A DNA stretch of 64,000 nt, taken from Metopolophium dirhodum. Lineage: Eukaryota > Arthropoda > Insecta > Hemiptera > Aphididae. The DNA is taken from contig NC_083560.1 of assembly GCF_019925205.1 (NCBI RefSeq), positions 98,422,083 through 98,486,082 on the forward strand. The letters run 5' to 3'. Made by a program: the position numbers and the translations under genes. The notes beneath the pieces were generated by a model. The model was not told where the DNA came from and made no database searches. It worked only from the letters and a program-made list of their open reading frames with translations. Positions 1 through 11,189 of this stretch are shown here, in pieces (the first letter of the stretch is position 1; every line of letters starts with the position of its first letter).

Positions 1-750
1 AAATATCAATAAAGTTTTATCTGTTGGGCCAAAAAGTGTAAAATTTTAATACAAGGTTCCTGATATTTCGTTCTAATAGCAGTTGAAAAATATTAAAAAT
101 ACATAGGCACAATTTTTTTTTATAAGCATTTAAAGATCGATTTTTGACAAAATTTATCAAAATCTCGAAAATTATCAATCATTGTAATTAATAAATTATA
201 AAATGTTCAGCTTTTATAGCTAAGGATTGAAAATTTAAAACAAAGATTCTCATAAATAGTTCATACTGTAGCCAAAAAATCTAAAAAATATATGAGCACA
301 GTTATTTTTTACAGACATTTTAAATTCATGTTTGGACAAAATTACATATTAAAAAACCTAGAATAACTATTTTAGTTATTTTGTTGTGATTGTATAATAT
401 TATTCGTGGGTACTTGAAACTTCTAAAGTGTACTATTATATATCTATGATAGTATCACAGTTTGTTGTTGATGTATAACGCGTTGTAAGTACCTAATGGA
501 TATTGTGATATGATTAATTGGGAATTTATTATAGGTACCTATTATAGGTCAATTTTTTTTAATACCATAGATAAGTATATAATAAGTCTTATACCTAGAC
601 TGACACACCGTCTCCACTCAGAATCGTTTTTCTTATACAATGATATATCATTGAATTCAAATTTAATACCATCCATTACAGTGACCCACTTGTAACCTAC
701 AGTACAGCAGAGCGACATCCACTTACCCACCTTTTTTATTTATATGTTGT
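1..750 (+). repeat. R1 dispersed repeat, copy 1 (cut by window start)
   Basis: AT-rich non-coding sequence shared with 13.6-14.8 kb, 16.25-17.17 kb (inverted) and 54.3-56.2 kb. Shared landmarks are 'aaatatcaataaa', 'ctgttggg', 'agcagttgaaaaatatt' and, near the end, 'gtgacccacttgtaacc' followed by 'cttacccacc'. No coding capacity is seen. The short ORFs here on both strands read through repeat sequence and match nothing. The family identity is unknown to me. It behaves like a dispersed, non-autonomous aphid repeat. Confidence 0.7.
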
Positions 751-1129
751 GTAAGTATTCACTAAAAAAGAAGAATCCAAAAAAAAATTAATGGATTAAT
801 ATTAATATATTATTTGAATTTCACTGTGTAAAAAAATTATAATTAATAATGAAAAGTATTCAAACTGACTATTGAGTATTTTTTTTTAATTACAGTACAA
901 TAATACAATAGTTAATTAAGTACAATAGAATAACTAAAATAATTTTTTTTTGTTTAAATAACATATTTCATTAGTATGAACTTCAAATGTCTAATAAATT
1001 GTGTATTTATAATTCTATATTTTCAATTAATTAAAAAAGAATCATGTTAAGTATTGAAATAAATTTTCAATAGCTTGAATAAAAAAAACTTTTATGATGA
1101 TAAATGTGGATGCTATATATATTATTTAC
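751..1129. other. AT-rich non-coding stretch
   Basis: No coding or structured feature is seen. A later 3' exon of the THAP gene on the minus strand could lie here or beyond, but no open frame with good splice sites stands out. Confidence 0.5.
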
Positions 1130-1629
1130 CTGTTTTATGAAATGTAATCCTTCTCTTAACTGGTGTCTTTTGTGGCACTTTTGATATTATATCTTCTTTG
1201 TCTAGATATATTTAAAAGGATAAGTATAATTATTATAAAAACTTCTGTATATATTTAACTAGGTTCAGACAATTTTAGTTGAGTTATAATAAACTTACTG
1301 TTTGCATTAAACTTCACAGGGATGGCTCCAGACATAAGCCTGTTATGATCTGGTCTGTTGAAATCATGTTCATTAAAATGATCTTCACACAGATACCTAT
1401 TTTTAATTTTTTTCGGCGATAAACCATCTAATACCATGTTTCCTATAAAAATAATAACTTATTTATACTACATTCATCTTAATTCTTTCAATTAAAATGT
1501 ATTTAACTTACCTGAATTAAGAATCCATTGTCTACACCTTTCTCTATCTGTAGGAAATCTATACATTTTTTTTTTACAATTTGATCTATTATTTTTGCAG
1601 TTCGAAAAATTGCAGCTTCCGCCAGGCAT
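1130..1629 (-). CDS. THAP zinc-finger protein, 5' exons (partial, spliced)
   Basis: Three exons join in frame on the minus strand: 1629-1512 (ATG at 1629), 1442-1299 and 1201-1130, each bounded by GT donors and AG acceptors. The first two encode a complete THAP (C2CH) domain. Cys6 and Cys11 open it, followed by the F-P-x-D and Trp35 core, then Cys58-x2-His61 ('LCEDHF'), and the closing 'GAIPVKF' element matches the usual THAP end. THAP domains are sequence-specific DNA binders found in host regulators and in P-element and Kolobok-like transposases. Exon 3 is basic and without a known domain. The gene continues past a donor at 1130, but its 3' part was not found, so whether it is a host gene or transposon-derived is open. 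No stop interrupts the visible exons. Confidence 0.75.
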
Positions 1630-2192
1630 ATTTATTAATATAAATATATTATAAATTTAAAATTTGTAATAAACAAAAAATTTAGGAGTATCACAATGAC
1701 GAAATTTATAACACTAATAAATCCAAAAGTTAATCGTTAACGAATTACCAAAGTTCGTTAAATCATTTTTTAAATACCTACATAGAGAAATTAATATTAA
1801 TAGTTCATCTTTTCTTCTAATATATATCCGTGTTTTTTTCAAATTACATTTTTGGCGCTCTATGTACAATTTAATTTTACAGTATTTTAAATATATACAA
1901 TAAATATGTATCATTGATATGATCATACTGCATTTGCTATCCGCGACAAATTTAGGAATGCGCCATCTATCGGCTGCTATCCCTTTGCGCGTATCACATA
2001 TTTCAGCTATAGATGGTTTCTCTATACTATCTATACTCAATGATAATATTCGCGGAGCCAGCTCGGCGAAGTGCGATAACGCGGTGATAGTAAAAATAAT
2101 TATGTATAATAATACTATAGGTACAATTACATAATAATTCACTGGACACGTTTGAATAATATATACAAAAATACAACAATGATTACAGCGGT

Positions 2193-2196
<4 letters not shown>
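1630..2196. other. Non-coding, upstream of the THAP gene
   Basis: This lies upstream of the minus-strand THAP start. About 1920-2090 is noticeably more GC-rich than its surroundings, which may mark a promoter. The short ORFs here, on both strands, have no recognisable product. Confidence 0.35.

Positions 2197-2253
<57 letters not shown>
2197..2253. repeat. (GT)n microsatellite, about 28 units
   Basis: An uninterrupted GT dinucleotide run of 57 bp. Apparent ORFs rich in Val-Cys or Thr-His across it are artefacts of the repeat. Confidence 0.97.
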
Positions 2254-2254
<1 letters not shown>

Positions 2255-2636
2255 CCAGCTGTTCCCCCGTGGCCGATATCTTATTTCTATGGTTAATCTT
2301 ATATTTGTTATGTTGCGGCGGCAACAACCATAAAATATTAAAATTTAAACACAAAACGGACGAGTCAGGAATGGACAACGGTGTGAACATAAACGGTCAA
2401 AATATTAAACATAAAAAAAAAAGAAGTATGCTAAGTACACAGTGTCTCAGAGAGTAGTGACTATAGTGGTAACTTTGAGATCAGCACAGTGCATGACGGA
2501 CGTATAGAACGCTGGGTTTTCCCCAGAATTGTAGACATAGTAACAAAAATTTGGTAACGGACAACATATAATACTGTTATTTCTAACGCAAGTACCATGT
2601 AAGTACATAATATACATATTATAATAACAATATTAC

Positions 2637-2796
2637 CTGATATATGGGTAATGTCACTATCATGATCATTTTTTCCAATAGTGAAGTCCGGGTCTAAATC
2701 GGAATCGTCAATTTCATCAGGGAATTCATAGTCAGAATCGATTAAAATATTATTAATTAATTCATCGTTTAGATTCATAATAAAAATTTCAAACAT
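2637..2796 (-). CDS. Acidic N-terminal exon of an unrecognised gene
   Basis: A minus-strand exon from ATG at 2796 (or the internal ATG at 2778) to a GT donor after 2637. It encodes a strongly acidic leader containing 'DDSDLDPDF'. The same type of acidic leader ('DDDILDPDF') starts the transposase at 53.5 kb, so this could be the first exon of a related transposase relic. Downstream exons were not found. Function is unknown. Confidence 0.35.
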
Positions 2797-4291
2797 AAAC
2801 TCATGAACTAGTAAAGAATAACTTAAACACTTTTAGTGATATCAAATATCAACCATCAATCATTATTATGGTTTAAACTTTAAAGTCACTATAGATATAT
2901 TATATACACAACTTGTTGTTTATATATGTCTAAGAAAATCACAGAATATGTTAACATTTATCAACCTTATCAAAATAATAATAATATATAAATTCATCGA
3001 GGTATAATACCTCGATGAAATAGTATAACATATGATATTTGCGTAGTAAAAGTATATAGATTAAAAACAACATAACTCCTTCAAAAAAATTATTTTTCGT
3101 TTGCTAATGATACCGGCGTGTGTTGGTCACACTGTAGAATGTAAATGCACTAGAATAAACCCGATAAATGAGATTCCTAAAGAGATATCAATTTTCTAAA
3201 AACATATTACCTGAGATCCCAAATAGAATCTCGTGGCAGGGAATTTAAGTTTTGGTGAGACCCCATATAGGCTCTCGTGGCAGGCAATTGAAGTTTTCAA
3301 AAAAATACGTGGCAGTCAAGTTGTTAAGTACTAGAAGTCCTCAGCCCTGAGTATAATATTCAACATAATAGATTTTTGATTTAACTAGTATTTTATCATC
3401 TCCACCACAAAAATGTAAAATGTTACCAGAATAAGAGGGTTGGTAGTTGTTACAAGAAGGAAGAGTAATTACTATGTTATAACACAATTATTATGTTTAC
3501 TTTTTATTTTGTAACAGATACATAATATGTGTTATTTTAAATATGAATATGGTTATATCAGAATAATCACAATCAACAAAATTAGTTTTGTTGGTGTTGT
3601 TATTCACTTAAGTATGTTATACATTTGTTTTGTTCTATCAACTGAATTATGATTAACAATACAGATTAATATTTAACATAACTGTTTTGTTAAAATTTAC
3701 TGAGTTTTTTTTCTCCGTGTATAGTTAAATTATTGACTACGAGAGCATTTTCGATGTTATAATGTACATTATGTTACATAGAGAAACAATATAGAAAACA
3801 CATTACACCCAATAAACCAATAATTTTAGTTGTTGCAGTTTTGAACTGAGGCGTCAATATATGATGTTAATTACGATCATGACTAGCCGACTAGGGCTCG
3901 TTTCCTTAGTATATACTCTAAAATAAAATGGTATGGCCTTTAAATTGAAACAAAAATAGAATATGCAAAAATCCTTGAGTTAATTTACTAGATGAAATTG
4001 ATTTTTACCTATTATTTAGTTACTCAGCAATTGATCAAGTAAACTGACAAAAATGTAAAACTGCAACAACAAATAAAAAGTTATCTACATCATAATATGA
4101 TCCTCCATGAAGTTGGTCCCTTGGACTTTCACATAGAGGCTCCAAACTAGAGTCAATAGTAGCCTCAAAGCAACTTTTAGCAACCAACGTTAAAAAATAT
4201 TCAACCTATTACTTCGTAACCAATATCAGTATAATAAAACTAGGGGGACAACTTCACGCAGCCCTCTGACTTTGTCCTACCGACTTCGCCG
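2797..4291. other. Long non-coding stretch with a small minisatellite
   Basis: No gene is seen. At about 3215-3315 a short motif ('tctcgtggcagg' followed by 'aattgaagtttt') recurs two to three times with a period near 58 bp. At 4140-4290 there is a segment that partly recurs at 6180-6310 on the other side of the hAT relic ('caacttttagcaacc' and a 'gactttg' context). Confidence 0.4.
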
Positions 4292-4983
4292 CAGTGTTGT
4301 GCTTAGATAATTTTTTTGTATCTAGATATAAATAAGATATATGAACTCAAAATATATCTAGATAGAGATAGATAATTATAAATTAAAATATATCTGGATA
4401 TAGATACAGATAAAATCCATTTTATCTACATGAAAATCAGATAATTTTTTATAAATTTTATTCTTAAAACATGATTTTGTTAAATTTTGTATTTTTTATA
4501 TTAGGTTTAATATAGAAAATATTAATATAAATATGACTATATATAATTTTAGTTTAAATTACTAATAATTATTTGTAAAATGTGTTAAATATTTAAATGA
4601 TCATTCCAACAACAATGTCAATACTTACTCCATTTTCTAAAAGGAAGACTAGTTGTGGATATAGAGGCCAACTGATGGCAGAATACTTTATAAAGGTATA
4701 TATAATTATTAAACTATTATCTTGAATTATAATACATATACATTTATTTTATGATACATATCAAATAGATATCAAACTAAAAGAAAAAATCAATACTATA
4801 CATAAAATTGCTAACATTTGAAAATTAAAATAATCATAAGTAAAAACAATTTTGATATTTAATACAACAACATAAATATTTACCTTTAGTCTGTTTAAAA
4901 TAAAATAATATATGTAAAATACATTAATAATTATAAAGAAAAAAATTACCAGTTTAAAATACAATTTTTTATTTTTTATGAAC

Positions 4984-5620
4984 CTATTGCATGTTTTTAC
5001 AACACAATAATTTTTCAAATGTTTTATCACCAAGGCGACGCCTTGAAGTTAAAACTTGTACTGCACCACTAAATAGTCTCTCAACAGGTGCTAACGAAGG
5101 AAGAGTTGTGTTGTACTTAATAAATACTTTTTTAATTACTGGATAATTATTTAACATATCTAATTCTTTTTTTATTGAAAACTTAAAAATTGTATTACTT
5201 GTACTAGTACATTTGATTCATTTTCTTGACTTAAGTCAATTTCATCACTATGGCATTCAGAAGAGTCATTTATTGAACGATGTGAGTATAAACTCATCGA
5301 AATCGATGGATAAGTTATCTATATCAGCATTATTTTGTTGCCCGTCACTATCATGACTTCTCGATGAGTTAAATTCTTCATTTGAAGAAACATCATTGTT
5401 CAAAATATAAGTAGGATCATCATCTGAACCAATCGATTCTTCAAACGAGTCTATACAAGTAAAAATATGTTTTAAAAAAAAGTACATTTATTTTTCAAAG
5501 AATATCATAAAGTATTATTGACGTGCTGGTATACACAAATATTATAATTATTATATTATATTATGTATTATAATTACCTGTATCAGATGAGTAAGAAAAA
5601 TCACTGTTTGATTCGTCCAA
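4984..5620 (-). pseudogene. hAT transposase C-terminus (hATC dimerisation domain)
   Basis: On the minus strand the reading 'LPSLAPVERLFSGAVQ' followed by an R-rich 'RRRRLGDKTFEKLLCC' is the classic hAT-C dimerisation block, ending at a stop at 4984-4986. It is preceded (5190-5490) by acidic segments such as 'SSECHSDEIDLSQ' and 'SFEESIGSDDDPTYIL' in a shifted frame. A short exon at about 5580-5620 ('DESNSDFSYSSDT') has a GT donor that joins in frame to the exon starting at about 5454. The acidic parts fit the variable insertion region of aphid hATs. Frame changes and the missing catalytic core make this a pseudogene. Confidence 0.7.
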
Positions 5621-5979
5621 AATCTGACAAATATTTTACTTTTTTTTTGCGTATCCATAGTGAGACTAAATAATTATAAAATAGAACAAAAGGACATGCT
5701 ATTACGAATAAATCTGAAGACATACTAATGTGTTTGTGTACACGACGTATTGGTTGACAAGTAACAATAATATTGACAGACAAGATATTAATATTATGCA
5801 TAATATAACTATTCGAGTATATTTGTTATGTCTACAAAAAATCAGATAAAAAAACATAAGCAAGTCAAATGGTAAAATGATAAATCTATTTTTAAACTTC
5901 ATTTGTTTCATTTGCCTGACTAGATTGTAAGTCGTAAATGGACATTACATTCGTCTTAGTACGATAAACCCATAACTAA

Positions 5980-6044
5980 CATGACTGCTATAGCGGTTAT
6001 GCCATTTTACGACTTGCAACCGTATAACTGTTATAGCAGTCATG
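5980..6044. repeat. 21-bp inverted repeat (hairpin) plus a third direct copy
   Basis: Arm 5980-6000 pairs with 6024-6044 around a 23-bp loop, sharing 'catgactgctata' with two mismatches further in. A further direct copy of the arm core, 'tatgactgctatagcagt', is at 6067-6084. It lies within the hAT relic near its right end, and may be a subterminal transposase-binding array. Confidence 0.7.
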
Positions 6045-6165
6045 TACATATTACGACTTAAATTAGTATGACTGCTATAGCAGTGACTGTCCGTCAATGT
6101 GTTAATTTAGATCACAGGTATCTAGATTAATTTATCTAACTAAATTTAGCTATTGCACAACACTG

Positions 6166-6640
6166 GACTTAGACTAATATTTACCAACCTTACAGCAATT
6201 TTTAGCAACCTACTTGAAAATATTTGAAACTACTTTTTTACCTACATTTCCGGGAAACAAGTTCGGTGGGGGGGGGGGGGGCAGCCCCTCGACTTTGCCG
6301 ATCTACTCCAAACTATACCAATATTTTGCAACATAATATATGCAACTATTTGCATCATGCTTTTTGAAATTTGCAAGTCTATACTTAAACAGCTATGAAC
6401 ATTTTTATTTTCTATATTTAATATTTATAAGAAAAAAATCTATATTTAATAAATACAACTAATTAATTCTTCAATAGCCGATGGAACATTTTTATTAGTT
6501 TTGAAATAATATATCTAATTTTACATCTAGCGTTCATTAGTTTTACATTAGTTATATCACGTATTCCTTAGTTATATCACTTATTCCTTTTACATTTGAA
6601 TTTTTTTGACTTCCTTTATCAATTGCCCTTAAATTTAAGT
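6166..6640. other. Non-coding, with a G14 homopolymer at 6268-6281
   Basis: AT-rich sequence with one striking run of 14 G. No gene is seen. Confidence 0.5.
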
Positions 6641-7066
6641 AATTCCTTCATATACTTCCTCTTTATCATCTTCATTCTTAGTGGTATTATTTTCATTATT
6701 TTGTTGTTCTATTTCTTCACCATTAATATCGTTTAGAGTAATACCATTGAATATCTTATGCCAAATGGTTTCGAGCATCACTGCTGTCAAAAGTACGATA
6801 ACTATTTCTCATAATTCGCCAATTTCACTTGGTGTAATTAATAAACGTGTTCCTCTAATATAAAATTGTCCCTACTGTTTATTTTTAATACCCGATAAAT
6901 GTTAATTTCAGCCAAATATCATAATATGTGCTATGTCAATAGCATTGAGGTAATTTTTCTGGATGGCCCGTTATAATTCTCTAACACTTTTCTGCATAAC
7001 ATCGTTAAGTTAAATCAATACAAAATTCCCTTGTTATAGCTCCTAAAAAAGTTGTAGAATAATCAC
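6641..7066 (-). pseudogene. Transposase relic (NOF/MULE-like type), 3' half
   Basis: On the minus strand, 7066-6900 continues the reading of the 9248-9833 relic across the Harbinger insertion: 'SDYSTTFLGAITREF' follows the interrupted codons. Further down, about 6640-6870, an open stretch ('GTRLLITPSEIGEL', then an acidic Glu/Asn-rich tail) contains scattered stops. The pattern (Ser-Glu, W-L-x-x-W, then Asp-Tyr-Ser with aliphatic residues) resembles the DDE-like aphid proteins related to NOF-FB/MULE elements. That family name is inference. The copy is clearly inactive. Confidence 0.5.
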
Positions 7067-7355
7067 TAAGGGCCGGTTTCACCATCTAGAGTTAAAGTGC
7101 GAGTAACCATTAACTCGAAGTTAACGAAAAAAATAGATTTCACGACTAGGAGTTAGGTGGTAACTCCTGGTTAGTAGAAATGTTGACTACCGGATATTAC
7201 TCCAGATATTACTAGGGAATAACGAGCTAACTCTAGGTTATCATTTATCAATTTTTTTTTTTTTATCTTATCACCAATTGTCGTGAAATAATTGTGATTT
7301 ATTTTACACTTTACAATTTAATTTAAATAATAAAACTGTTGTGAAATACTGAAAT

Positions 7356-7568
7356 ATGGATCACCTAATATTATTTAATAATGATGAGGATAACGAGCTC
7401 GACGAAGTGGTTATTGCAATGCAACGACGACCTCGAATTTTTTACGTCTATGTCTTAACTGTTTATTATCGAACCACAGTACAGCGTTTTGCAAATCAAA
7501 ATTCACCTGCCGTACGTGCGGTCAGAACATCATTCGATGCTTCATTTCACCAAACCGGCACCGACTAG
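7356..7568 (+). pseudogene. Harbinger DDE transposase remnant (N-terminus only)
   Basis: A 70-codon ORF beginning with an acidic leader and 'RRPRIFYVYVLTVYYRT', the position and style of a HARBI1-like transposase N-terminus. It then runs into unrelated sequence and stops. The catalytic D-D-E region is absent, which fits an internal deletion. It is convergent to the Myb/SANT gene whose stop is at 7662. Confidence 0.5.
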
Positions 7569-7661
7569 CACTTCAACCGTAAGTACTCCAGTATCAACAA
7601 GTAATCTGGAACCAACGATAACCACGTGCCTAGTACAGTATGATTTTAGAATCTAAACTTG

Positions 7662-8879
7662 CTAATGTAATTGTAACTCACTATTGCTTCTAAGTGGAGT
7701 GCTTATACGCTGTTTTAAATTTTGAGGTGTTACAACATTCCACTGCAGTTTTTTACTGGTACTTGCACCTTAGAGAAAAGAACATTTTAGGTTCTGGTTC
7801 TACTTTAAGTTAACAGAACAAAACTATTAAAAATAAGATAAATACAAAGCATACCAAATAGATTTTTTTTGAACTAGTTAAAGTTAAGTTACTTAAATAC
7901 AAAATCTAATCAAGTTAAAATATAAGTAAAATAAATAAAATAGTAAATAAAATAATTACTACAAAAAATAACTAGTTACTATTGATTTTAACGAGTTAGA
8001 TCAGATTACTTTACACATTTGATTCAACTTGTTAAGCCCCTGTACTTGTGTATAATATTCAAACTAGAAACATACCTTGATCAGGGATGACAGCAATGGG
8101 TTCTTCAATGTCACCAGGCATAACTAAAAAATAATATTACCCATATTATATTTTAGAAAACAGTTCTAAATTGTAACTGTTATATTATGAAATTTAAACT
8201 TACCAGTCACGTAGCAGTTATCTTCAAAATCATCCTCATTGTTTTCAAAAGTTTCAGCGTCTGAAAAAATCAGACAAAATCATCAAAACTATATAATTAT
8301 AATTAATTTAATATTGTATCCTTTTTTTTGAAATACGGACATACGCTCACCCTTACAACATAATTTAATATTACCTATCATGTCATTGTTGTCACCAAAA
8401 TCTGCATCACTATCAAAAACCGAAGGGAGGCCATCAACAGACAGTCGTATAATGTCTTTTACTTTTTGCTCAACATCGTCGAGAAGTTCAGCCTGGTTTT
8501 TTCCACCTCCTGTCATTATACCTTCCAATCTTGAATATGAGAGAGGACAATTTATAAAAATGAAAAGAAATGTGAATTGTCATGAAATAAATCTCAATTG
8601 TCCTTACCTTATTGTAGCACTTTTTTTCCGTACAACTTTTTTTAAGTTTTTGTACTTAAGCTGCAACTGGGCAACAGTCCTTGGAACTAGTAATCCTAAG
8701 CTGTTGAACTCAGCAGTGAGTTTTACCCAACATGCCTCTTTATCTTTCCACATTATGGAATCCGTTTTTTTGTTCTCGATGACATGTTGGTATTTTCGAA
8801 CCAACTCCACAAGAAATTCCTCCTCTCTTTTGTTAAAATTGACGTTTCTTTTTCTTTTTAGTTCTTTGCTTGGTTCCAT
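7662..8879 (-). CDS. Harbinger-encoded Myb/SANT-like DNA-binding protein (five exons, 212 aa)
   Basis: Five exons assemble on the minus strand: 8879-8608, 8529-8375, 8260-8204, 8123-8076 and 7768-7662. The total is 639 nt, an exact multiple of three, all with GT-AG introns and no internal stop. The N-terminal ~80 residues form a Myb/SANT trihelix-like domain ('NFNKREEEFLVELVRKY', then W54-K-D and 'QLQLKYKNLKK'), as in the second ORF of PIF/Harbinger elements. That ORF helps the transposase enter the nucleus and bind the ends. The remaining residues are acidic (DSDADFGDNND, NNEDDFEDN) with a basic tail. I took the ATG at 8879 ('MEPSKELKRKR') because the upstream in-frame ATG at 8921 only adds a hydrophobic stretch. 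It is intact although its partner transposase is deleted. Confidence 0.82.
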
Positions 8880-9247
8880 ATTAAATACAAGAAGTATGTA
8901 TAGAAACAAAGTAAAACACAACTCAACTCACGAGACACAAATACAATTTAATATTTTAAAAAAAAACTGAAGACGAAGTGCTAACTGGCAACATTTAAAA
9001 AAACTGATCACACCAACAGTTATCAGTATTCAGTGTTATCAATTCTATCAGCGGTGTTATCAACACTATCAGCGGAATATGAGGGGAAATTATGGTTTAT
9101 ACCGTGAAAGAACTAGCTAACTTCAGATTTACTAACTTCCACCAATAATCTGGTGGTGAAACTGAATTAATGATAACTCAGGATTACTGGTAAACTCGGA
9201 GTTAACTAATCTACACTTTAACTCCTACATGGTGAAACCGGTCCTAA

Positions 9248-9833
9248 CTGTTTCGTCGGGAATTTTGATACCTGATTTCAACCATTGGGCCAGCCAATTG
9301 TATATGGAAAGTGTATCCTGTCTCTCGGAAATCATTTAGCTAACATAACTCTGACCATAACCTGTATTTAAAACTGCTTCTTATAGAAATATATGACTAG
9401 AAGTTAAGTTTAAAGATGAACGTTTTTACCTTTTTATTAATTTACCAGTTGCATCGATTAATATCCTACCATAAGTCTTAGTTAAATCTTTATAAATTAT
9501 CAGTTGATCTCTACTTAGATAATGAACCAGGACAGGATCGATGGCTATTAGATGAATAGAACCAGACAATTGTGAATTATTCTTAAATTCAACTAATGAA
9601 TTAATTAGGCTTTTTTCAGTGGTACCCAAACTTTTATCATTGAATTGTTGTTTAGTTTTCCGTAAAATATCATTGGTGAACAAATTAGAGGGGGAAATTT
9701 TCCCAAATTGCATATCAGACACGTTGTTTCGCCTCCAGTTACATGCTAAATCGGTTGATAATTTTTTACCAACTCGTGGGTCTAGAATGAAGTCACTTTT
9801 TAACATAAATGGTTTTAGAATGCAAAGGCGCAT
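9248..9833 (-). pseudogene. Transposase relic (NOF/MULE-like type), 5' half
   Basis: The minus-strand ORF 9833-9426 reads 'VLVHYLSRDQLIIYKDL' and 'ILIDATGKLIKR' and ends at a GT donor. After an intron, about 9381-9248 reads 'AVLNTGYGQSYVS' (then a stop), 'MISERQDTLSIYNWLAQWL' and 'KSGIKIPDET', and is then cut by the Harbinger element. The ' VHY-S-x-x-Q, IDATG, SE-x-x-D, W-L-x-x-W' pattern is the one I know from uncharacterised aphid transposase-like proteins. Family placement is tentative. The in-frame stop and the insertion make it a pseudogene. Confidence 0.55.
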
Positions 9834-10418
9834 ATTTTAAGCTAACATTCAGGATTATACGATCATTATTGATGATTTATTTTTAAAGTAAAAGGTTCTA
9901 AATCATCAAAAATTTAATTATAAACACAGTTTAATCAAATTGAAATAACTCGGTTAATAGAACCAAATTATTAACGATACGTTAGTATGAAAAGGTTCTA
10001 ATTCAATTAAGCACTACCGATAGTACAATAATATTATTATTGTTATTGTACGATGTTATTGTGGTACGCAATAATACTGATAAAATTATAGTCTGTTTTA
10101 CCCACGGACTAATCTTACTAAGGTATAGTTATACTAAGGTCTGGTATATCTTGGTCCGTGTTTTTACTTGACGTATCACGGATACAACACGGAGCGACCG
10201 ACGACCGTTTGCGTTGACGGCCAATATAATAAACATGTTATCAGTGTTATCACTAAACCACGCGGCGATGTACCATGCCAGTATGCGAATTTGATTATTT
10301 GTAATTTCTGTATATTACTCATAAGTCCTAGTACCTAATTTGTTTAAAGAGTAAGACTAATGAATTATTGGCTTATTATAATAATGTTCTGAGGTTTGAC
10401 AACATTTAACACGTTTAA
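9834..10418. other. Non-coding stretch
   Basis: AT-rich, with a short ATT/AAT-rich palindromic patch near 10020-10070. No gene is seen. Confidence 0.4.
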
Positions 10419-10759
10419 ATGGAAAACGTATTAAGAAGACGTCGGTTTAATAAGTTATTAGAGTTAACTAAAAGGAAACAATTATTATCCTCAGTTAAAT
10501 CAGTTTCTTCAACAAGTTCTTCGGACAAAGACAAAGAGTATTTTCCATTCAAAATGGTGTCCGTTGATCGGTAAGTTTGATTTTGAAATCAATAACAAGT
10601 TTTTTTTGAATTTCATGCATATTAATTATTTTTTTTTTTTTAATAATTCAAATCTTTAAAGGAAGATAGTATTGGAGTAAATCATGAAAAAAATCAACTA
10701 AACAATAACGTTCATGACTGGTTAGAACTATGTGAACCAAAACCATTAGCGTGTAAAAG
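10419..10759 (+). pseudogene. Unrecognised two-exon coding remnant
   Basis: Exon-like ORF 10419-10570 starts ATG, is basic then Ser-rich ('SVSSTSSSDKDKEY'), and meets a GTAAG donor. A second open segment, about 10660-10759, contains 'NNNVHDWLELCEP' and meets a GT donor. The phases do not match (the joined frame hits a stop), so either an indel occurred or the pairing is wrong. I do not recognise the family. Confidence 0.3.
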
Positions 10760-11189
10760 GTTAGTTTTTCAAATTATAAATAATATAAGTCCTTATATTA
10801 TATAAGATATTAAGATATATAAGATATATTATCCTTTGCAAGTTATTGTTTAGAAAAATATATTAAATTGGCTCTACTTATACCTGGGTGCCAGTTAAAA
10901 TCGCGAATGACAAAATAGCGAAAAATAAACAGCAAAAATAAAAATCGCGAAAAGTTTTAACAGCGAAAACAATAATAGTAAAAATTCTATTTTATATATT
11001 TTTTTCTAAACTATATACGTTTTAATAAATTATCATCACTGCTGCAGTATTATAAAATAAATATAAAAACATTATCGTCACAATACTATAAAATACAGTA
11101 ATAATATATAAAAAAAGCATTATCTCTATAAAAATCAAAATTGATATGACAAATTATAGGCAATACCTCTTAGGTATTCAAGTTTGTCC
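10760..11189. other. Non-coding, with GCGAAAA-rich patch
   Basis: At 10900-10965 the motif 'cgcgaa/agcgaaaa' recurs about five times within 65 bp. Nothing else is recognisable. Confidence 0.35.

Larger units (their letters stand above)
4292..6165 (-). mobile_element. hAT transposon relic with CAGTGTTGTGC terminal repeats
   Basis: The left end starts CAGTGTTGTGC and the right end finishes GCACAACACTG, an 11-bp perfect terminal inverted repeat of hAT type (CA-G start). Between them, on the minus strand, lies a hAT C-terminal dimerisation domain. A clean 8-bp target duplication could not be found. The sequence on both sides is itself repeated, which hampers the comparison. Most of the transposase is missing, so this is a decayed or internally deleted copy. 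Confidence 0.7.
7070..9244 (-). mobile_element. PIF/Harbinger transposon, internally deleted, TSD TAA
   Basis: The ends GGGCCGGTTTCACC (7070) and GGTGAAACCGGTCC (9244) form inverted repeats, flanked by TAA at 7067-7069 and 9245-9247, the 3-bp duplication expected for PIF/Harbinger. Subterminal regions carry many GTTAACTC-like motifs. It encodes an intact spliced Myb/SANT protein (the second Harbinger gene) and only a remnant of the DDE transposase. It is 2,175 bp long, so it is non-autonomous. It interrupts the older relic transposase gene of 6.6-9.8 kb. Confidence 0.88.

Noticed and set aside
2139..2457. ORFs of Val-Cys or Thr-His repeats on both strands
   Set aside because: They are translations of the (GT)n microsatellite.
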